Shown: positions 6,713-15,007 of the stretch, piece by piece
Layout of the letters: every line of letters begins with the position of its first letter
How positions within the stretch are numbered: the stretch's first letter is position 1
Source: JAKJEP01 sp964580995
GTDB taxonomy: Bacteria > Planctomycetota > Phycisphaerae > Sedimentisphaerales > SM23-30
Length of the DNA stretch: 33,191 bases
Reading direction: 5' to 3'
Assembly (NCBI GenBank): GCA_964580995.1
Contig: CAZOMV010000066.1
Span: 1 to 33,191, forward strand
Program-made: the position numbers and the translations under genes
Notes under the pieces: model-generated
What the model saw: only the letters and a program-made list of their open reading frames with translations
What the model was told of the DNA's origin: nothing
Database searches by the model: none

Positions 6713-8002
6713 ATGCAAACGAAACCCCAGGCAGAATCCGACATCACGCAAACCTTAGGATTGGGCAAATCCGCCCGATCCGGCAAAAAGAAAAAACGCT
6801 GGCTGCTTCTGCTGCTTTTGATTGCGGCGGCCGTGTTTTTTTTCTCCTCGCGCGGGAAAACGGGTCAGGAAAAACCCATGCAGTATAAGACGGGGGAGAT
6901 TCAATTGGGCAATTTAACGGAAACGGTAACCGCCACCGGCAATCTGGAGCCGACCAATGAAGTGGAGGTAGGCAGTGAGTTATCCGGCATTCTCAAGAGC
7001 GTGGAGGCGGACTACAATGACCACGTCCAGGTAGGACAGGTGCTGGCCCGGCTGGATACCTCCAAGCTGGAGGCACAAGTGACGCAGGCCCGGGCTTCTC
7101 TGGAATCCGCCCAGGCCAAGGTTTTGCAGGCGCAGGCCACTATTAATGAAACCCAGAGTAAACTGCTGCAATTGCAGAAGGTTCGTGAATTGAGCGGCAA
7201 CAAGGTTCCCTCCCAGGTGGACCTGGATGCGGCCCAGGCCGCCTTTGAACGAGCCACGGCGGATAAAGCCAGCGCCATCGCAGCGGTATCACAGGCCCAG
7301 GCCACTCTGAATGTATATGAAACAGACCTGTCCAAGGCGGATATTATCTCCCCGATTAACGGGGTGGTCCTGACCCGCAGTATGGAGAAGGGGCAGACGG
7401 TAGCCGCCTCCTTTCAGGCGCCGGTGTTGTTTACTCTGGCCGAGGATTTAACGCAGATGGAATTGCATGTCGATGTGGATGAGGCGGACATCGGCCAGGT
7501 CATGGAGGGACAGGAGGCCACCTTCAGCGTGGATGCCTATCCGGATCGGACCTTTCAGGCCCGGATCACCCAGGTGCGTTATGGCTCCAATACGGTGGAT
7601 GGGGTGGTAACCTATGAGACGGTGCTGAAAGTGGACAATACCGATCTGTCCCTGCGGCCGGGGATGACGGCGACGGCGGAAATTACGGTTCAGAAAGTGG
7701 AAAATGCCCTGCTGGTTCCCAGTGCCGCCCTGCGGTTCAGCCCGCCGTCGCTGGAGGAGAAACAGTCATCCGGTTCCCTGCTGAGTAAGATTCTGCCGCG
7801 TCCGCCTCTTCAGAAGAAACAGCAGCAGGATGTGATCTCAACCGACAAGAAACATCAAATGGTCTGGATTCTGCAGGAGGGGAAACCGGTTTCCATCCCG
7901 GTTCAGATCGGAGCCACGAATGGTGTGATGGCGGAAATTACCGGCGGCGAACTCAAGGCCGGAACGGCGGTACTTATTGAAACTATAACGGTGAGTAAAT
8001 GA
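6713..8002 (+). CDS. Periplasmic adaptor protein (MacA/HlyD family)
   Basis: The membrane-fusion subunit bridges the inner-membrane MacB-like transporter and the outer-membrane channel. The 429-residue product has a basic N-terminus (KKKKR) and one membrane segment at about residues 30-46 (LLLLLLIAAAVFFFSS). Next comes the barrel-sandwich half NLTETVTATGNLEP. The coiled-coil hairpin is Ala/Gln-rich (about residues 115-205). The second half-motif ADIISPINGVVL is followed by a beta-barrel with VDVDEADIGQV and PGMTATAEITV. A lysine- and glutamine-rich loop at about residues 343-375 (LEEKQSSGSLLSK onward) looks like a lineage-specific insertion. It starts 15 bases after the channel gene, and its stop overlaps the ATPase start (ATGA). 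Confidence 0.93.
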   Translation: MQTKPQAESDITQTLGLGKSARSGKKKKRWLLLLLLIAAAVFFFSSRGKTGQEKPMQYKTGEIQLGNLTETVTATGNLEPTNEVEVGSELSGILKSVEADYNDHVQVGQVLARLDTSKLEAQVTQARASLESAQAKVLQAQATINETQSKLLQLQKVRELSGNKVPSQVDLDAAQAAFERATADKASAIAAVSQAQATLNVYETDLSKADIISPINGVVLTRSMEKGQTVAASFQAPVLFTLAEDLTQMELHVDVDEADIGQVMEGQEATFSVDAYPDRTFQARITQVRYGSNTVDGVVTYETVLKVDNTDLSLRPGMTATAEITVQKVENALLVPSAALRFSPPSLEEKQSSGSLLSKILPRPPLQKKQQQDVISTDKKHQMVWILQEGKPVSIPVQIGATNGVMAEITGGELKAGTAVLIETITVSK

Positions 8003-8733
8003 ACCATACCGAGCAACCGACAGAAAAACAGCCGCTGATCCGACTGCGGGGAATCACCAAGGTCTATGGGCAAGGTCAGGCGGCCATGCAAGCGCTGCGC
8101 GGGATTGACCTGGATGTTCATCCGGAGGATTTTGTGGCGGTGATGGGTCCCAGCGGATCGGGCAAGTCCACCTGCATGAATATTCTCGGCTGTCTGGATA
8201 CGCCGACCGAAGGTGCGTATCTGTTCCGGGGAGTCGAGGTAAGCGGCCTGTCACGCAACCAGCGAGCCCAACTGCGGCGCTATTATCTGGGTTTTGTCTT
8301 TCAGGGGTATAATTTATTGAACCGGACGACCGCACTGGAGAATGTGGAACTGCCGCTGATTTATCGCGGCATCCATGCGAGAAAGCGGCGGGCGATGGCC
8401 ATGCAGGCATTGGAAACAGTAGGTCTGACGCAGTGGAAGTCGCACACCCCCAGCGAATTGTCCGGCGGGCAGCAGCAGCGGGTGGCGGTTGCCCGCGCCA
8501 TCGTCACGCAACCGTCGGTTTTATTTGCGGATGAGCCGACGGGCAATCTGGATACCCTTCGCAGTCATGAGATTATGGAATTGCTGACGGGGCTGAACCG
8601 GGACCAGAAAATCACCATCCTGATGGTTACGCACGAACCGGATATGGCCAAATACGCCAAACGCACCGTTCACTTTGTGGATGGCCTGGTGGACTCGGAT
8701 TCTAAAAATGGGAGTAGATTGGAATGCTGTTGA
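7999..8733 (+). CDS. ABC transporter ATP-binding protein (MacB/LolD type)
   Basis: This ATPase powers the adjacent FtsX/MacB-type permease on the cytoplasmic side. All signature elements are present in 244 residues: Walker A GPSGSGKST (residues 50-58), the LGFVFQGYNLL Q-loop, the signature LSGGQQQRVAVARA, Walker B VLFADEPTGNLD and the switch histidine in MVTHEP. The sequence GYNLLNRTTALENVELPLIY is typical of the MacB/LolD branch. In classical MacB the ATPase and permease are one chain; here they are separate genes. The start overlaps the macA stop by four bases and the 3' end overlaps the permease start by ten, so translation is coupled along the operon. Confidence 0.95.
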   Translation: MNHTEQPTEKQPLIRLRGITKVYGQGQAAMQALRGIDLDVHPEDFVAVMGPSGSGKSTCMNILGCLDTPTEGAYLFRGVEVSGLSRNQRAQLRRYYLGFVFQGYNLLNRTTALENVELPLIYRGIHARKRRAMAMQALETVGLTQWKSHTPSELSGGQQQRVAVARAIVTQPSVLFADEPTGNLDTLRSHEIMELLTGLNRDQKITILMVTHEPDMAKYAKRTVHFVDGLVDSDSKNGSRLECC

Positions 8734-9929
8734 ACACGATCTTACTGGCGGTACGTGATATCAAGCGAAACGTGATGCGGTCGGTATTGACTATATTGGG
8801 TATTATTATCGGGGTGGCGGCGGTGATTACGCTGGTGACGATCGGCAACGGCACAACGGCCCAGGTAACGGAGCAAATCGCCAGCATGGGCACGAATATG
8901 CTTTTGCTGATTCCGGGCAAACGGCAGGGGCCGGGACAGTTATCCAATTCCTCCCCTTTTGACATTGCCGATGCGGAGGCGATTGGCCGGGAAATCGATC
9001 ATATCGCCGCGGTGGCCCCTTCCTGTATGCAGGCAGTGACCGCGGTGCTGGGCAATGAAAACTGGATGACTACCGTAACCGGAAGCACCAATGCCTTTTT
9101 CCATGTGCGAAACTGGCCGGTGCAGAGCGGGCGTCAATTTGAGGAGGCTGAGCTGCGGACCGGCAAGTCCGTCTGCATCCTGGGGGCGACGGTAGTCAAA
9201 AAACTGTTTGGCAGCCAGGATCCCATCGGGACTAAAATTCGTCTGGGCACTATGTCCTGCCAGGTGGTGGGAGTTTTGGAGGCCAAGGGGCAATCGACTA
9301 TGGGGTCCGATCAGGATGACATGGTGCTGCTGCCGCTGCATACCGCTCAACGGCGAATCACCGGCAAAAAAGATATCCCGCTGATCCAGATTTCGGTTCA
9401 GGATGGTTTCTCTACGGAGACGGTTCAGCGGGATATGGAAAATTTGATGCGTAAACGGCGGCATATCGCTTCCAATGAAGATGACAATTTCAGCGTGCTG
9501 GACATGAAGGAACTGACTAAAATGCTCACCGGGACGACGCAGATACTGACCGCCCTGCTCAGCGCGGTGGCTGCCGTCAGCCTGCTGGTCGGCGGGATCG
9601 GGATCATGAATATCATGCTGGTGTCGGTTACGGAACGAACGCGGGAGATCGGCATCCGGCTGGCGATCGGCGCTTTTGAGCGGGAGGTGCTGATGCAGTT
9701 TTTGGTGGAGGCGGTGGTGCTGTCATCGTTTGGCGGGCTGTTCGGAATTATTTTGGCACTGTCCGGATCGATCGGTTTAAGCCGCCTTTTGCATGTTCCT
9801 TTCGTGTTCGACGCAAGCATTGTGATGATTGCATTTTTGTTTTCCGGGGCGGTGGGAGTAATCTTCGGTTATTTCCCCGCTGTCAAGGCGGCCCGGCTGG
9901 ATCCGATTGAAGCCTTGCGGCACGAATAG
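8724..9929 (+). CDS. ABC transporter permease (MacB/FtsX family)
   Basis: The permease forms the inner-membrane part of the MacAB-TolC-like pump. Such pumps do not move the substrate through the membrane; they use ATP-driven conformational changes to drive it from the periplasm through the outer-membrane channel. The 401 residues show an N-terminal helix (RSVLTILGIIIGVAAVITLV), a periplasmic MacB-PCD domain of about 200 residues, and three C-terminal helices. The first of these is VSLLVGGIGIMNIMLVSVTERTREIG, and the last ends in YFPAVKAARLDPIEALRHE, the standard FtsX tail. It closes the operon and a hairpin with a T-tract follows. The substrate cannot be told from sequence; macrolides, peptides, lipids or siderophores are all possible for this family. 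Confidence 0.95.
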   Translation: MLLNTILLAVRDIKRNVMRSVLTILGIIIGVAAVITLVTIGNGTTAQVTEQIASMGTNMLLLIPGKRQGPGQLSNSSPFDIADAEAIGREIDHIAAVAPSCMQAVTAVLGNENWMTTVTGSTNAFFHVRNWPVQSGRQFEEAELRTGKSVCILGATVVKKLFGSQDPIGTKIRLGTMSCQVVGVLEAKGQSTMGSDQDDMVLLPLHTAQRRITGKKDIPLIQISVQDGFSTETVQRDMENLMRKRRHIASNEDDNFSVLDMKELTKMLTGTTQILTALLSAVAAVSLLVGGIGIMNIMLVSVTERTREIGIRLAIGAFEREVLMQFLVEAVVLSSFGGLFGIILALSGSIGLSRLLHVPFVFDASIVMIAFLFSGAVGVIFGYFPAVKAARLDPIEALRHE

Positions 9930-9950
9930 CATCCCAGATTTCCCAATTAA

Positions 9951-10007
9951 AGTCTATATATTCATAGATAAAATTTCATCCTGGTCTATTTATATATAGA
10001 CTTTTTT
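9951..10007 (+). terminator. Likely terminator of the efflux operon
   Basis: AGTCTATATA (9951-9960) and TATATAGACT (9993-10002) are perfect ten-base arms, followed by five T residues. The 32-base loop is long and the stem AT-rich, so efficiency is uncertain. The position is right: 22 bases after the last gene. Confidence 0.55.
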
Positions 10008-10072
10008 AGAATCAGGGTGCAATTATAATAGCCCTGCTATTCGGGGGATAAATAACCTGTTCAGAAATCGAC

Positions 10073-10101
10073 TTGCTGTGAGAGAGGGATTCCGTTATAT
10101 T
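10073..10101 (+). promoter_or_regulatory. Putative promoter of the dihydrolipoamide dehydrogenase gene
   Basis: TTGCTG (10073-10078) and TATATT (10096-10101) are 17 bases apart. Transcription from here would give a leader of roughly 100 bases containing a GGGAA/TTCCC hairpin around 10146-10163 before the AGGATAG ribosome binding site. Confidence 0.5.
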
Positions 10102-10211
10102 GGCTGGACCTGGATAGGTAATGGAGCAGGCGGCTGAGTTTTTCTGGGAACGGCGGAATTCCCGGGCGGGCGTCGCCGATGTAAGTATTTATTTTTCAGT
10201 AGGATAGAAAA

Positions 10212-11594
10212 ATGGCAGAAAAGTATGATTCGATTGTTATCGGTGCGGGACCCGGGGGATATGTCACGGCGCTGCGGCTGGCGGGCAAGAAGCAGAAAGT
10301 GGCGGTGGTGGAAGCGAAGGAGCTGGGCGGGACGTGCCTGAACCGGGGCTGCATACCGACCAAGACGCTTTTGCACAGCAGCGAGATTGTGGCCAGCGTG
10401 AAGCACGGGAAGGAGCACGGGATCACGGTGGAAAATCTAAAGGTGGATCTGGCGGCGATGATCCAGCGGAAGAATCAAGTGGTGGCGAAGCTGCGCGGGG
10501 GTGTGGCGGGGCTGCTGAAGGGGCGGAAAGTGGATGTGTATGCCGGCAAAGGGAAGCTGGTGGATAAGAATAAGGTGGAAGTGAAGCTGAACGGCGGCAA
10601 GACGGCGGTGCTGGAGACGGCGAATATTATTATCGCCACGGGCAGCGCGGCGACGATGCCGGGTTTTTTCCCGCAGGACCGTAGCAAGGTAATGACCAGC
10701 GATGAGATTCTGGACCTGGAGAAGCTGCCGGAGTCGCTGCTGATCGTCGGGGGCGGGTATATCGGCTGCGAATTTGCGACGGTGTTTGCGGAGCTGGGGA
10801 CGAAGGTCATCGTCGTGGAGATGCTGGACCGGCTGATTTCGATGGCGGACAAGGACCTCTCCGACGGGCTGGCCAAGACCTTCAAGAAGATGGGGATTGA
10901 AGTATTGTGCGGGACGGCGGTAGAGAAGATGGAAGTTACCAAGTCCGGGGTGAAGACTTCGGTGAAGGGCGGGCAGGTCTTCGATACCACGCTGGCGCTG
11001 GTGTGCACGGGGCGGCGGCCGATGAGTGAGGATTTGGGGCTGGAAAAGGCGGGGGTGGCGATGGAGAAGGGATTTATCAAGATTGATGAGCAGTGCCGTA
11101 CTAATGTCCCTAATATATTTGCGATTGGGGATGTGACGGGCAAGATGCAGTTGGCGCATGTGGCGTCGCGCCAGGGGGCGGTGGTGACGAATGTGCTGAC
11201 GGGGACGGCGGACCGGGAGGATTATTCGATTGTGCCGACGGCGATTTACACGCACCCGGAGATCGGCTCGGTCGGCCTGACAGAGCAGCAGGCCAAAGAC
11301 AAGGGCATCAAAGTTAAAACCGCTAAATTCCAGATGATGGCCAGCGGGATGGCGCTGGCGTATGGCGAGACCAGCGGGTTTGTCAAGCTGATCGCCAACG
11401 AAGAAGATGATATCATCGGGGCGCATCTGATGTGCCCGCACGCCTCGGATATGGTACAGGAAATCGCCGTGCTGATGAAGGCGGAATGCACGCTGCACGA
11501 GCTGGCGGCGACCATCCACGGGCACCCGACCTTTGCCGAGAGTCTGGCGGAGGCGACCGAAATCCTGCTGGGCAACCCGCTGCACGGGCATTGA
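10212..11594 (+). CDS. lpdA: Dihydrolipoamide dehydrogenase (E3)
   Basis: This flavoprotein reoxidises dihydrolipoamide with NAD+ in 2-oxo acid dehydrogenase complexes or the glycine cleavage system. The 460 residues have the FAD-binding GAGPGGY (residues 11-17) and the redox disulfide GGTCLNRGCIPTK with Cys42 and Cys47. The NAD-binding GGGYIGCEFA, the second FAD motif IFAIGDVTGKMQLAHVA, and the C-terminal HGHPTFAE with the catalytic His-Glu pair follow. An AGGATAG site precedes the ATG by six bases. No E1, E2 or glycine-cleavage gene adjoins it, so it is a stand-alone E3 that may serve several complexes. A shared bidirectional terminator separates it from the convergent GH20 gene. Confidence 0.95.
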   Translation: MAEKYDSIVIGAGPGGYVTALRLAGKKQKVAVVEAKELGGTCLNRGCIPTKTLLHSSEIVASVKHGKEHGITVENLKVDLAAMIQRKNQVVAKLRGGVAGLLKGRKVDVYAGKGKLVDKNKVEVKLNGGKTAVLETANIIIATGSAATMPGFFPQDRSKVMTSDEILDLEKLPESLLIVGGGYIGCEFATVFAELGTKVIVVEMLDRLISMADKDLSDGLAKTFKKMGIEVLCGTAVEKMEVTKSGVKTSVKGGQVFDTTLALVCTGRRPMSEDLGLEKAGVAMEKGFIKIDEQCRTNVPNIFAIGDVTGKMQLAHVASRQGAVVTNVLTGTADREDYSIVPTAIYTHPEIGSVGLTEQQAKDKGIKVKTAKFQMMASGMALAYGETSGFVKLIANEEDDIIGAHLMCPHASDMVQEIAVLMKAECTLHELAATIHGHPTFAESLAEATEILLGNPLHGH

Positions 11595-11614
11595 TTTTTG
11601 CATCAGGAAAAGCA

Positions 11615-11654
11615 AAAAACCCGCTGTTCAGGCAAACTGGGCAGCGGGTTTTTT
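11615..11654. terminator. Bidirectional terminator between convergent genes
   Basis: AAAAACCCGCTG (11615-11626) and CAGCGGGTTTTTT (11642-11654) form a strong GC stem with A and T tracts on opposite sides. It can end the plus-strand dehydrogenase transcript and the minus-strand hexosaminidase transcript, whose stop lies 37 bases away. Confidence 0.88.
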
Positions 11655-11690
11655 ATTGGGCTGAGGTCGGAAAGATTTTCGTACGATAGC

Positions 11691-13319
11691 CTACAAGGGG
11701 CGATAATAGATCTGGGCGGCGTCAAGGCGTTTGAGATGCCCGGTCAAGCGGGACCGAAACGACTCCGGATTGCGATCCGGTTTGGATGACCAGAGGATCT
11801 CGGCCAGTGCGGCGGCCCGGGGCCAGGTCAGGTATTGCAGATGCCTGGTCGTGGTGATAAACTCGCCCCAGAGTTGGCCCTGACCGCCTAAAATGTGGCG
11901 GGCCTGTTCGGCATTCAGAACAGGCGGGACCAGTTCGAACTGGAGCACCTTTTCGAGCGGCAGGTTGCCGCCCATGGCCATCGGCTCGGATTGGGGCGGT
12001 CCCTGATAGTAATCGAAGTAGGTATGCGAGGTAGGCGCCATAATCACATCGTGGCCGGCCTGCGCGGCGGTGATGCCGCCTTCCTGACCCCGCCAGCTCA
12101 TGACGGTGGCGCCGGGCGCCACGCCGCCCTGAAGAATTTCATCCCAGCCGATCGTCCGCCGCCCATGCTGGGTGACGAAACTGTCCATCTGCCGCATAAA
12201 CCAGCCATGTAGTTCCGTTTCATCCTTGAGACCAAGCTGCTGGATATTGTCCTGCATCTCCTGGTTGTTTTTCCAGTGGATGATTTCGGCCTCGTCGCCG
12301 CCGATGTGAATCCAGGGGCTGGGAAACAGTTCCATCACTTCAATCAGGACATCCTGCAGAAAGGCGATGGTCTGCGGACGGGCGGCCAGGAGCCGTTCTT
12401 TTGCCTTCCAACGCAGCTCCGGCGACAGGGCAGAGAGTTCTTTCACATTCAGGCTCAGTTGCGGGTAGGACACAATCGCGGCGGTGCTGTGGGCGGGCAT
12501 CTCGATCTCCGGAACGACGATGATATGCCGCTGGGCGGCGTAGCGGACCAGATCCCGGATTTCATCCTGTGTGTAGAAACCGAAGCAGCGGGCCTTGTCG
12601 GGGGAGGGGGCGTCGGACTGCAACTCGGTCCAGTCCATTCGCGACCCAATCCGGGTCAGATCCGGATATTTTTTGATTTCGATCCGCCAGCCGGGTTCGT
12701 CGGTCAGGTGGAAATGGAGACGATTGTACTTATGAAGGGCCATGATATCGATGTACCGTTTGACATCCGGCAGGGAAATGAAATGACGTGCCGGATCGAG
12801 CATGAGTCCGCGCCAGCCAAACCGGGGGACATCGACGATGCTGACACAGGGGGCGATCCATTGGGTATTTTCCGCGGCTTGCAGGCCCAGGATGGCCGGC
12901 GGAAGAAGCTGGCGCAGGGTTTGAATCCCGTAGAACAGACCGGCGGGCCTGGGAGCCTGGATGCGGATGGATTGGGGGGTGACATCGAGCCGATATCCTT
13001 CTTCACCCAGGGATTCGGAAAGGGAAGGTTCAAGGACCAGAGAGATGATGTCGGTATCACTCGAGGCTTGTTCCAAAAGTTTCAGACGGAATCCCATAGC
13101 CGGGGCCAGGGAATCGATCAGCAGATCAGCTTCAAACCGTGCCTCCCCGGAGGCAACAACCACGGTTTTGTCAGTGACCTGAAAATGGCCATCCTGAACT
13201 ACTATCTGGACAGGTTGGGGAATGAGACAAGGAACGGATTGTGCCCCGCAGAGCGAGGCAATGCCGATGGTCATATTCATTATCAGAACACCAAATATAA
13301 CATGCTTTCGAGAGATCAT
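11691..13319 (-). CDS. Secreted beta-N-acetylhexosaminidase, glycoside hydrolase family 20
   Basis: GH20 enzymes remove terminal N-acetylglucosamine or N-acetylgalactosamine from glycans such as chitin or host mucins by substrate-assisted catalysis. The product is about 542 residues. It begins with a signal peptide (MISRKHVIFGVLIMNMTIG, cleavage near CGA-QSV). A GH20b domain follows, with VPCLIPQPVQIVV, GYRLDVTPQSIRI and GLFYGIQTLRQLLPP. The catalytic barrel opens with FGWRGLMLDPARHFI and carries HIGGDEAEIIHW, where the Asp-Glu pair is catalytic, and later VMSWRGQEGG and GGQGQLWGEF. I chose the ATG at 13319 because GAAGGA lies eight bases upstream; a TTG five codons earlier overlaps that site. 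It probably degrades exported or environmental amino-sugar polymers. folD lies upstream on the same strand with only a 30-base gap. Confidence 0.94.
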   Translation of the reverse strand: MISRKHVIFGVLIMNMTIGIASLCGAQSVPCLIPQPVQIVVQDGHFQVTDKTVVVASGEARFEADLLIDSLAPAMGFRLKLLEQASSDTDIISLVLEPSLSESLGEEGYRLDVTPQSIRIQAPRPAGLFYGIQTLRQLLPPAILGLQAAENTQWIAPCVSIVDVPRFGWRGLMLDPARHFISLPDVKRYIDIMALHKYNRLHFHLTDEPGWRIEIKKYPDLTRIGSRMDWTELQSDAPSPDKARCFGFYTQDEIRDLVRYAAQRHIIVVPEIEMPAHSTAAIVSYPQLSLNVKELSALSPELRWKAKERLLAARPQTIAFLQDVLIEVMELFPSPWIHIGGDEAEIIHWKNNQEMQDNIQQLGLKDETELHGWFMRQMDSFVTQHGRRTIGWDEILQGGVAPGATVMSWRGQEGGITAAQAGHDVIMAPTSHTYFDYYQGPPQSEPMAMGGNLPLEKVLQFELVPPVLNAEQARHILGGQGQLWGEFITTTRHLQYLTWPRAAALAEILWSSKPDRNPESFRSRLTGHLKRLDAAQIYYRPL

Positions 13320-13349
13320 AGATAATTCCTTCAATCTTATGGTTCTATA

Positions 13350-14225
13350 TCAATCCTTTTTTTTCGCGGCGTTGAGGGTGTTGAGCATGAGCATGGTAAT
13401 GGTCATGGGGCCGACGCCGCCGGGGACGGGGGTGATGGCGGAGGCGACCTCTTTGACGGCGTCGAAATCGACGTCGCCGACCAGGATGCGTTTGCCTTCG
13501 CCGGTTCGTCCGATTTCGTTGACGCCCACATCGATCACCACGGCGCCGGGCTTGACCATATCGGCGGTGACGGCTTTGGGTTTACCGGCGGCGACAATGA
13601 GGATGTCGGCCCGGCGGGCGTGTTCGGCGATATTTTTGGTGCGGGTGTGGCAGATGGTGACGGTGGCGTTGGCGCCGGGGGCTTTTTGCAGCAGGATATT
13701 GGCGATGGGTTTGCCGACGATGTTACTGCGACCGATGACTACGACTTCGGCACCTTCGGTTCTGACGCCGGAGCGGACCAGCATCTGCTGAATGCCGTAG
13801 GGTGTGCAGGGCAGATAGGCCGGCTCGCCGATGACCATGCGGCCGACATTCACCGGATGGAAACCGTCAACATCCTTGTCGGGATCGATGGCGTAGAGAA
13901 TGCGGGTTTCGTTAATATGCCTGGGCAACGGGAGCTGCACCAGAATGCCATGGATTTTGTTATCCTGATTATACTTTTGGACCAGTTTGAGCAGAGCCTC
14001 TTCGGAAATATCGGCGGGCTGATTTTCCTGAACCGAATGGAATCCCAGCTCGTGAGAGGCTTTCTGCTTGGCCCGGACGTAACTTTCCGAGGCGGGGTCC
14101 TGGCCCACCAGGATTGTCACCAGGCCGGGCGTTACCCCGCGAGCCTTTAATTTTTCCACCTCCTGTTTGATCTCTTCCCGAATCACAGCGGCAATTTCAC
14201 TGCCTTTAATTAATTTCGCCGGCAC
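13350..14225 (-). CDS. folD: Bifunctional methylenetetrahydrofolate dehydrogenase/cyclohydrolase (FolD)
   Basis: FolD interconverts methylene-, methenyl- and formyl-tetrahydrofolate, supplying one-carbon units for purines, including the purA pathway. The 291 residues are of normal length. Visible motifs are SYVRAKQKA with the Tyr-x3-Lys catalytic pair, GILVQLPLP, DVDGFHPVNVGRM, the NADP-binding VVIGRSNIVGKP, and PVPGGVGPMTITML near the end. The start is a GTG: a perfect AGGAGGT lies eight bases upstream, whereas the ATG overlapping that site is out of frame. The hexosaminidase gene follows after 30 bases, so the two may be co-transcribed, though they share no obvious function. Confidence 0.97.
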   Translation of the reverse strand: MPAKLIKGSEIAAVIREEIKQEVEKLKARGVTPGLVTILVGQDPASESYVRAKQKASHELGFHSVQENQPADISEEALLKLVQKYNQDNKIHGILVQLPLPRHINETRILYAIDPDKDVDGFHPVNVGRMVIGEPAYLPCTPYGIQQMLVRSGVRTEGAEVVVIGRSNIVGKPIANILLQKAPGANATVTICHTRTKNIAEHARRADILIVAAGKPKAVTADMVKPGAVVIDVGVNEIGRTGEGKRILVGDVDFDAVKEVASAITPVPGGVGPMTITMLMLNTLNAAKKKD

Positions 14226-14380
14226 GTAACATACCTCCTAACTAATGGAACCACAAAATATTACAAAGACCTCACTATAAAATCAATGGGAACCTCTACA
14301 AATAACCTAGTCAACTGTGATGGGAGGCTTCCCAGGGCCTGCGGTACGAAAAAAGAGACCCAAAAACACACCGTTTTCGC

Positions 14381-14518
14381 TCATAGGCCGTCAGGCAGTG
14401 ATCGGCCTACTCGATATAGAATTCGTTGGTATTTCGTTGGATTTGCCGGAATTGGCTTCTCCAGCGATATCCCGTCATAAAACAGCCTGGGTTCCAACTG
14501 ATTCGGTTTGGCCATCAT
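14381..14518 (-). CDS. Small 45-residue protein, perhaps a transposase N-terminal remnant
   Basis: The product starts MMAKPNQLEPRLFYDGISLE, then has a Pro-Ala-Asn turn and a basic, Tyr/Arg-rich end. Expression signals are unusually good: AAGGAGG (minus strand, 14527-14533) eight bases before the ATG, and a promoter with an operator-like palindrome just upstream. The opening 'QLFY...SLE..IPA' recalls the N-terminus of IS1182/DUF772-type transposases, where the next residues are usually H-P-L-R. Here the sequence diverges at exactly that point and stops, so a decayed insertion-sequence 5' end is a reasonable guess. A genuine small protein is the alternative. No terminal inverted repeats were found. 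folD lies 155 bases further along the same strand. Confidence 0.5.
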   Translation of the reverse strand: MMAKPNQLEPRLFYDGISLEKPIPANPTKYQRILYRVGRSLPDGL

Positions 14519-14540
14519 CGGCAAAGCCTCCTTGCTATAA

Positions 14541-14568
14541 ATTATAAAAATATTGACGCCAGCGTCAA
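14541..14568 (-). promoter_or_regulatory. Promoter and palindromic operator of the small minus-strand gene
   Basis: On the minus strand TTGACG (14563-14568) and TATAAT (14541-14546) are 16 bases apart. The -35 region is embedded in the palindrome TTGACGCCAGCGTCAA (14553-14568), seven-base arms around CA. A regulator bound there would occlude the -35 box. The predicted transcript starts only about 16 bases before the ATG. Confidence 0.6.
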
Positions 14569-14569
14569 A

Positions 14570-14873
14570 AGCTCGTCGTCCCCTTGGTATTGGGGAGCCA
14601 GAGCTGTTTTTGGAAGCCAAAATCGACTTTTGGCAATTCCGTCAACATTATAATGGAAAAACAAACGATGGACAGAAAAAAAATTTCCCCCACCTATTTG
14701 GGCAACACGCCCTGATGGTCGGGGCTTGGATGGCAAACCGGACGAGCAGAAATCGAACAAAAACCCCCCTTACCTATGTGCGGGGCTTGGATAAGACACC
14801 TATAGAGGTTGTCGGGAATTTTTTCCCTTTTGCTTATGTTTCTTACTGAAGTTTTGCAAAATGGAGATTACGC
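14570..14873. other. About 300 bases without a recognised gene
   Basis: Short open frames cross this stretch on both strands, but none has a ribosome binding site or a recognisable product. Composition is mixed, with A-rich runs near 14680 and a C-run near 14764. It may be decayed sequence flanking the small gene. Confidence 0.4.
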
Positions 14874-14938
14874 TTGACATCAATTGGCGGCATTTTTATA
14901 TAGGAAAGATTACCTTTCCATAGGTAACAGACTTACCT
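14874..14938 (+). promoter_or_regulatory. ino1 promoter with overlapping inverted repeats
   Basis: A near-consensus promoter, TTGACA (14874-14879) and TATATA (14897-14902) with 17-base spacing, lies about 100 bases before ino1. At the predicted start, GGAAAG/CTTTCC (14903-14908, 14914-14919) overlaps TTACCT/AGGTAA (14910-14915, 14922-14927), and another TTACCT follows at 14933-14938. Three evenly arranged TTACCT half-sites just downstream of the -10 box look like a repressor site. Confidence 0.68.
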
Positions 14939-15007
14939 GTAAATGGAATAAATTGAAATTGCTTCCAGCTGTGGAGTTGCACAAGAGTTGCAAGGAGAAT
15001 CAGGCAC

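Noticed and set aside
12276..13325. A 349-codon plus-strand frame opposite the GH20 gene
   Set aside because: The minus strand encodes a clear hexosaminidase with catalytic motifs; the plus-strand product has none.
14553..14849. A 98-codon plus-strand frame upstream of ino1
   Set aside because: No ribosome binding site and no recognisable features; it overlaps the promoter of the small minus-strand gene.
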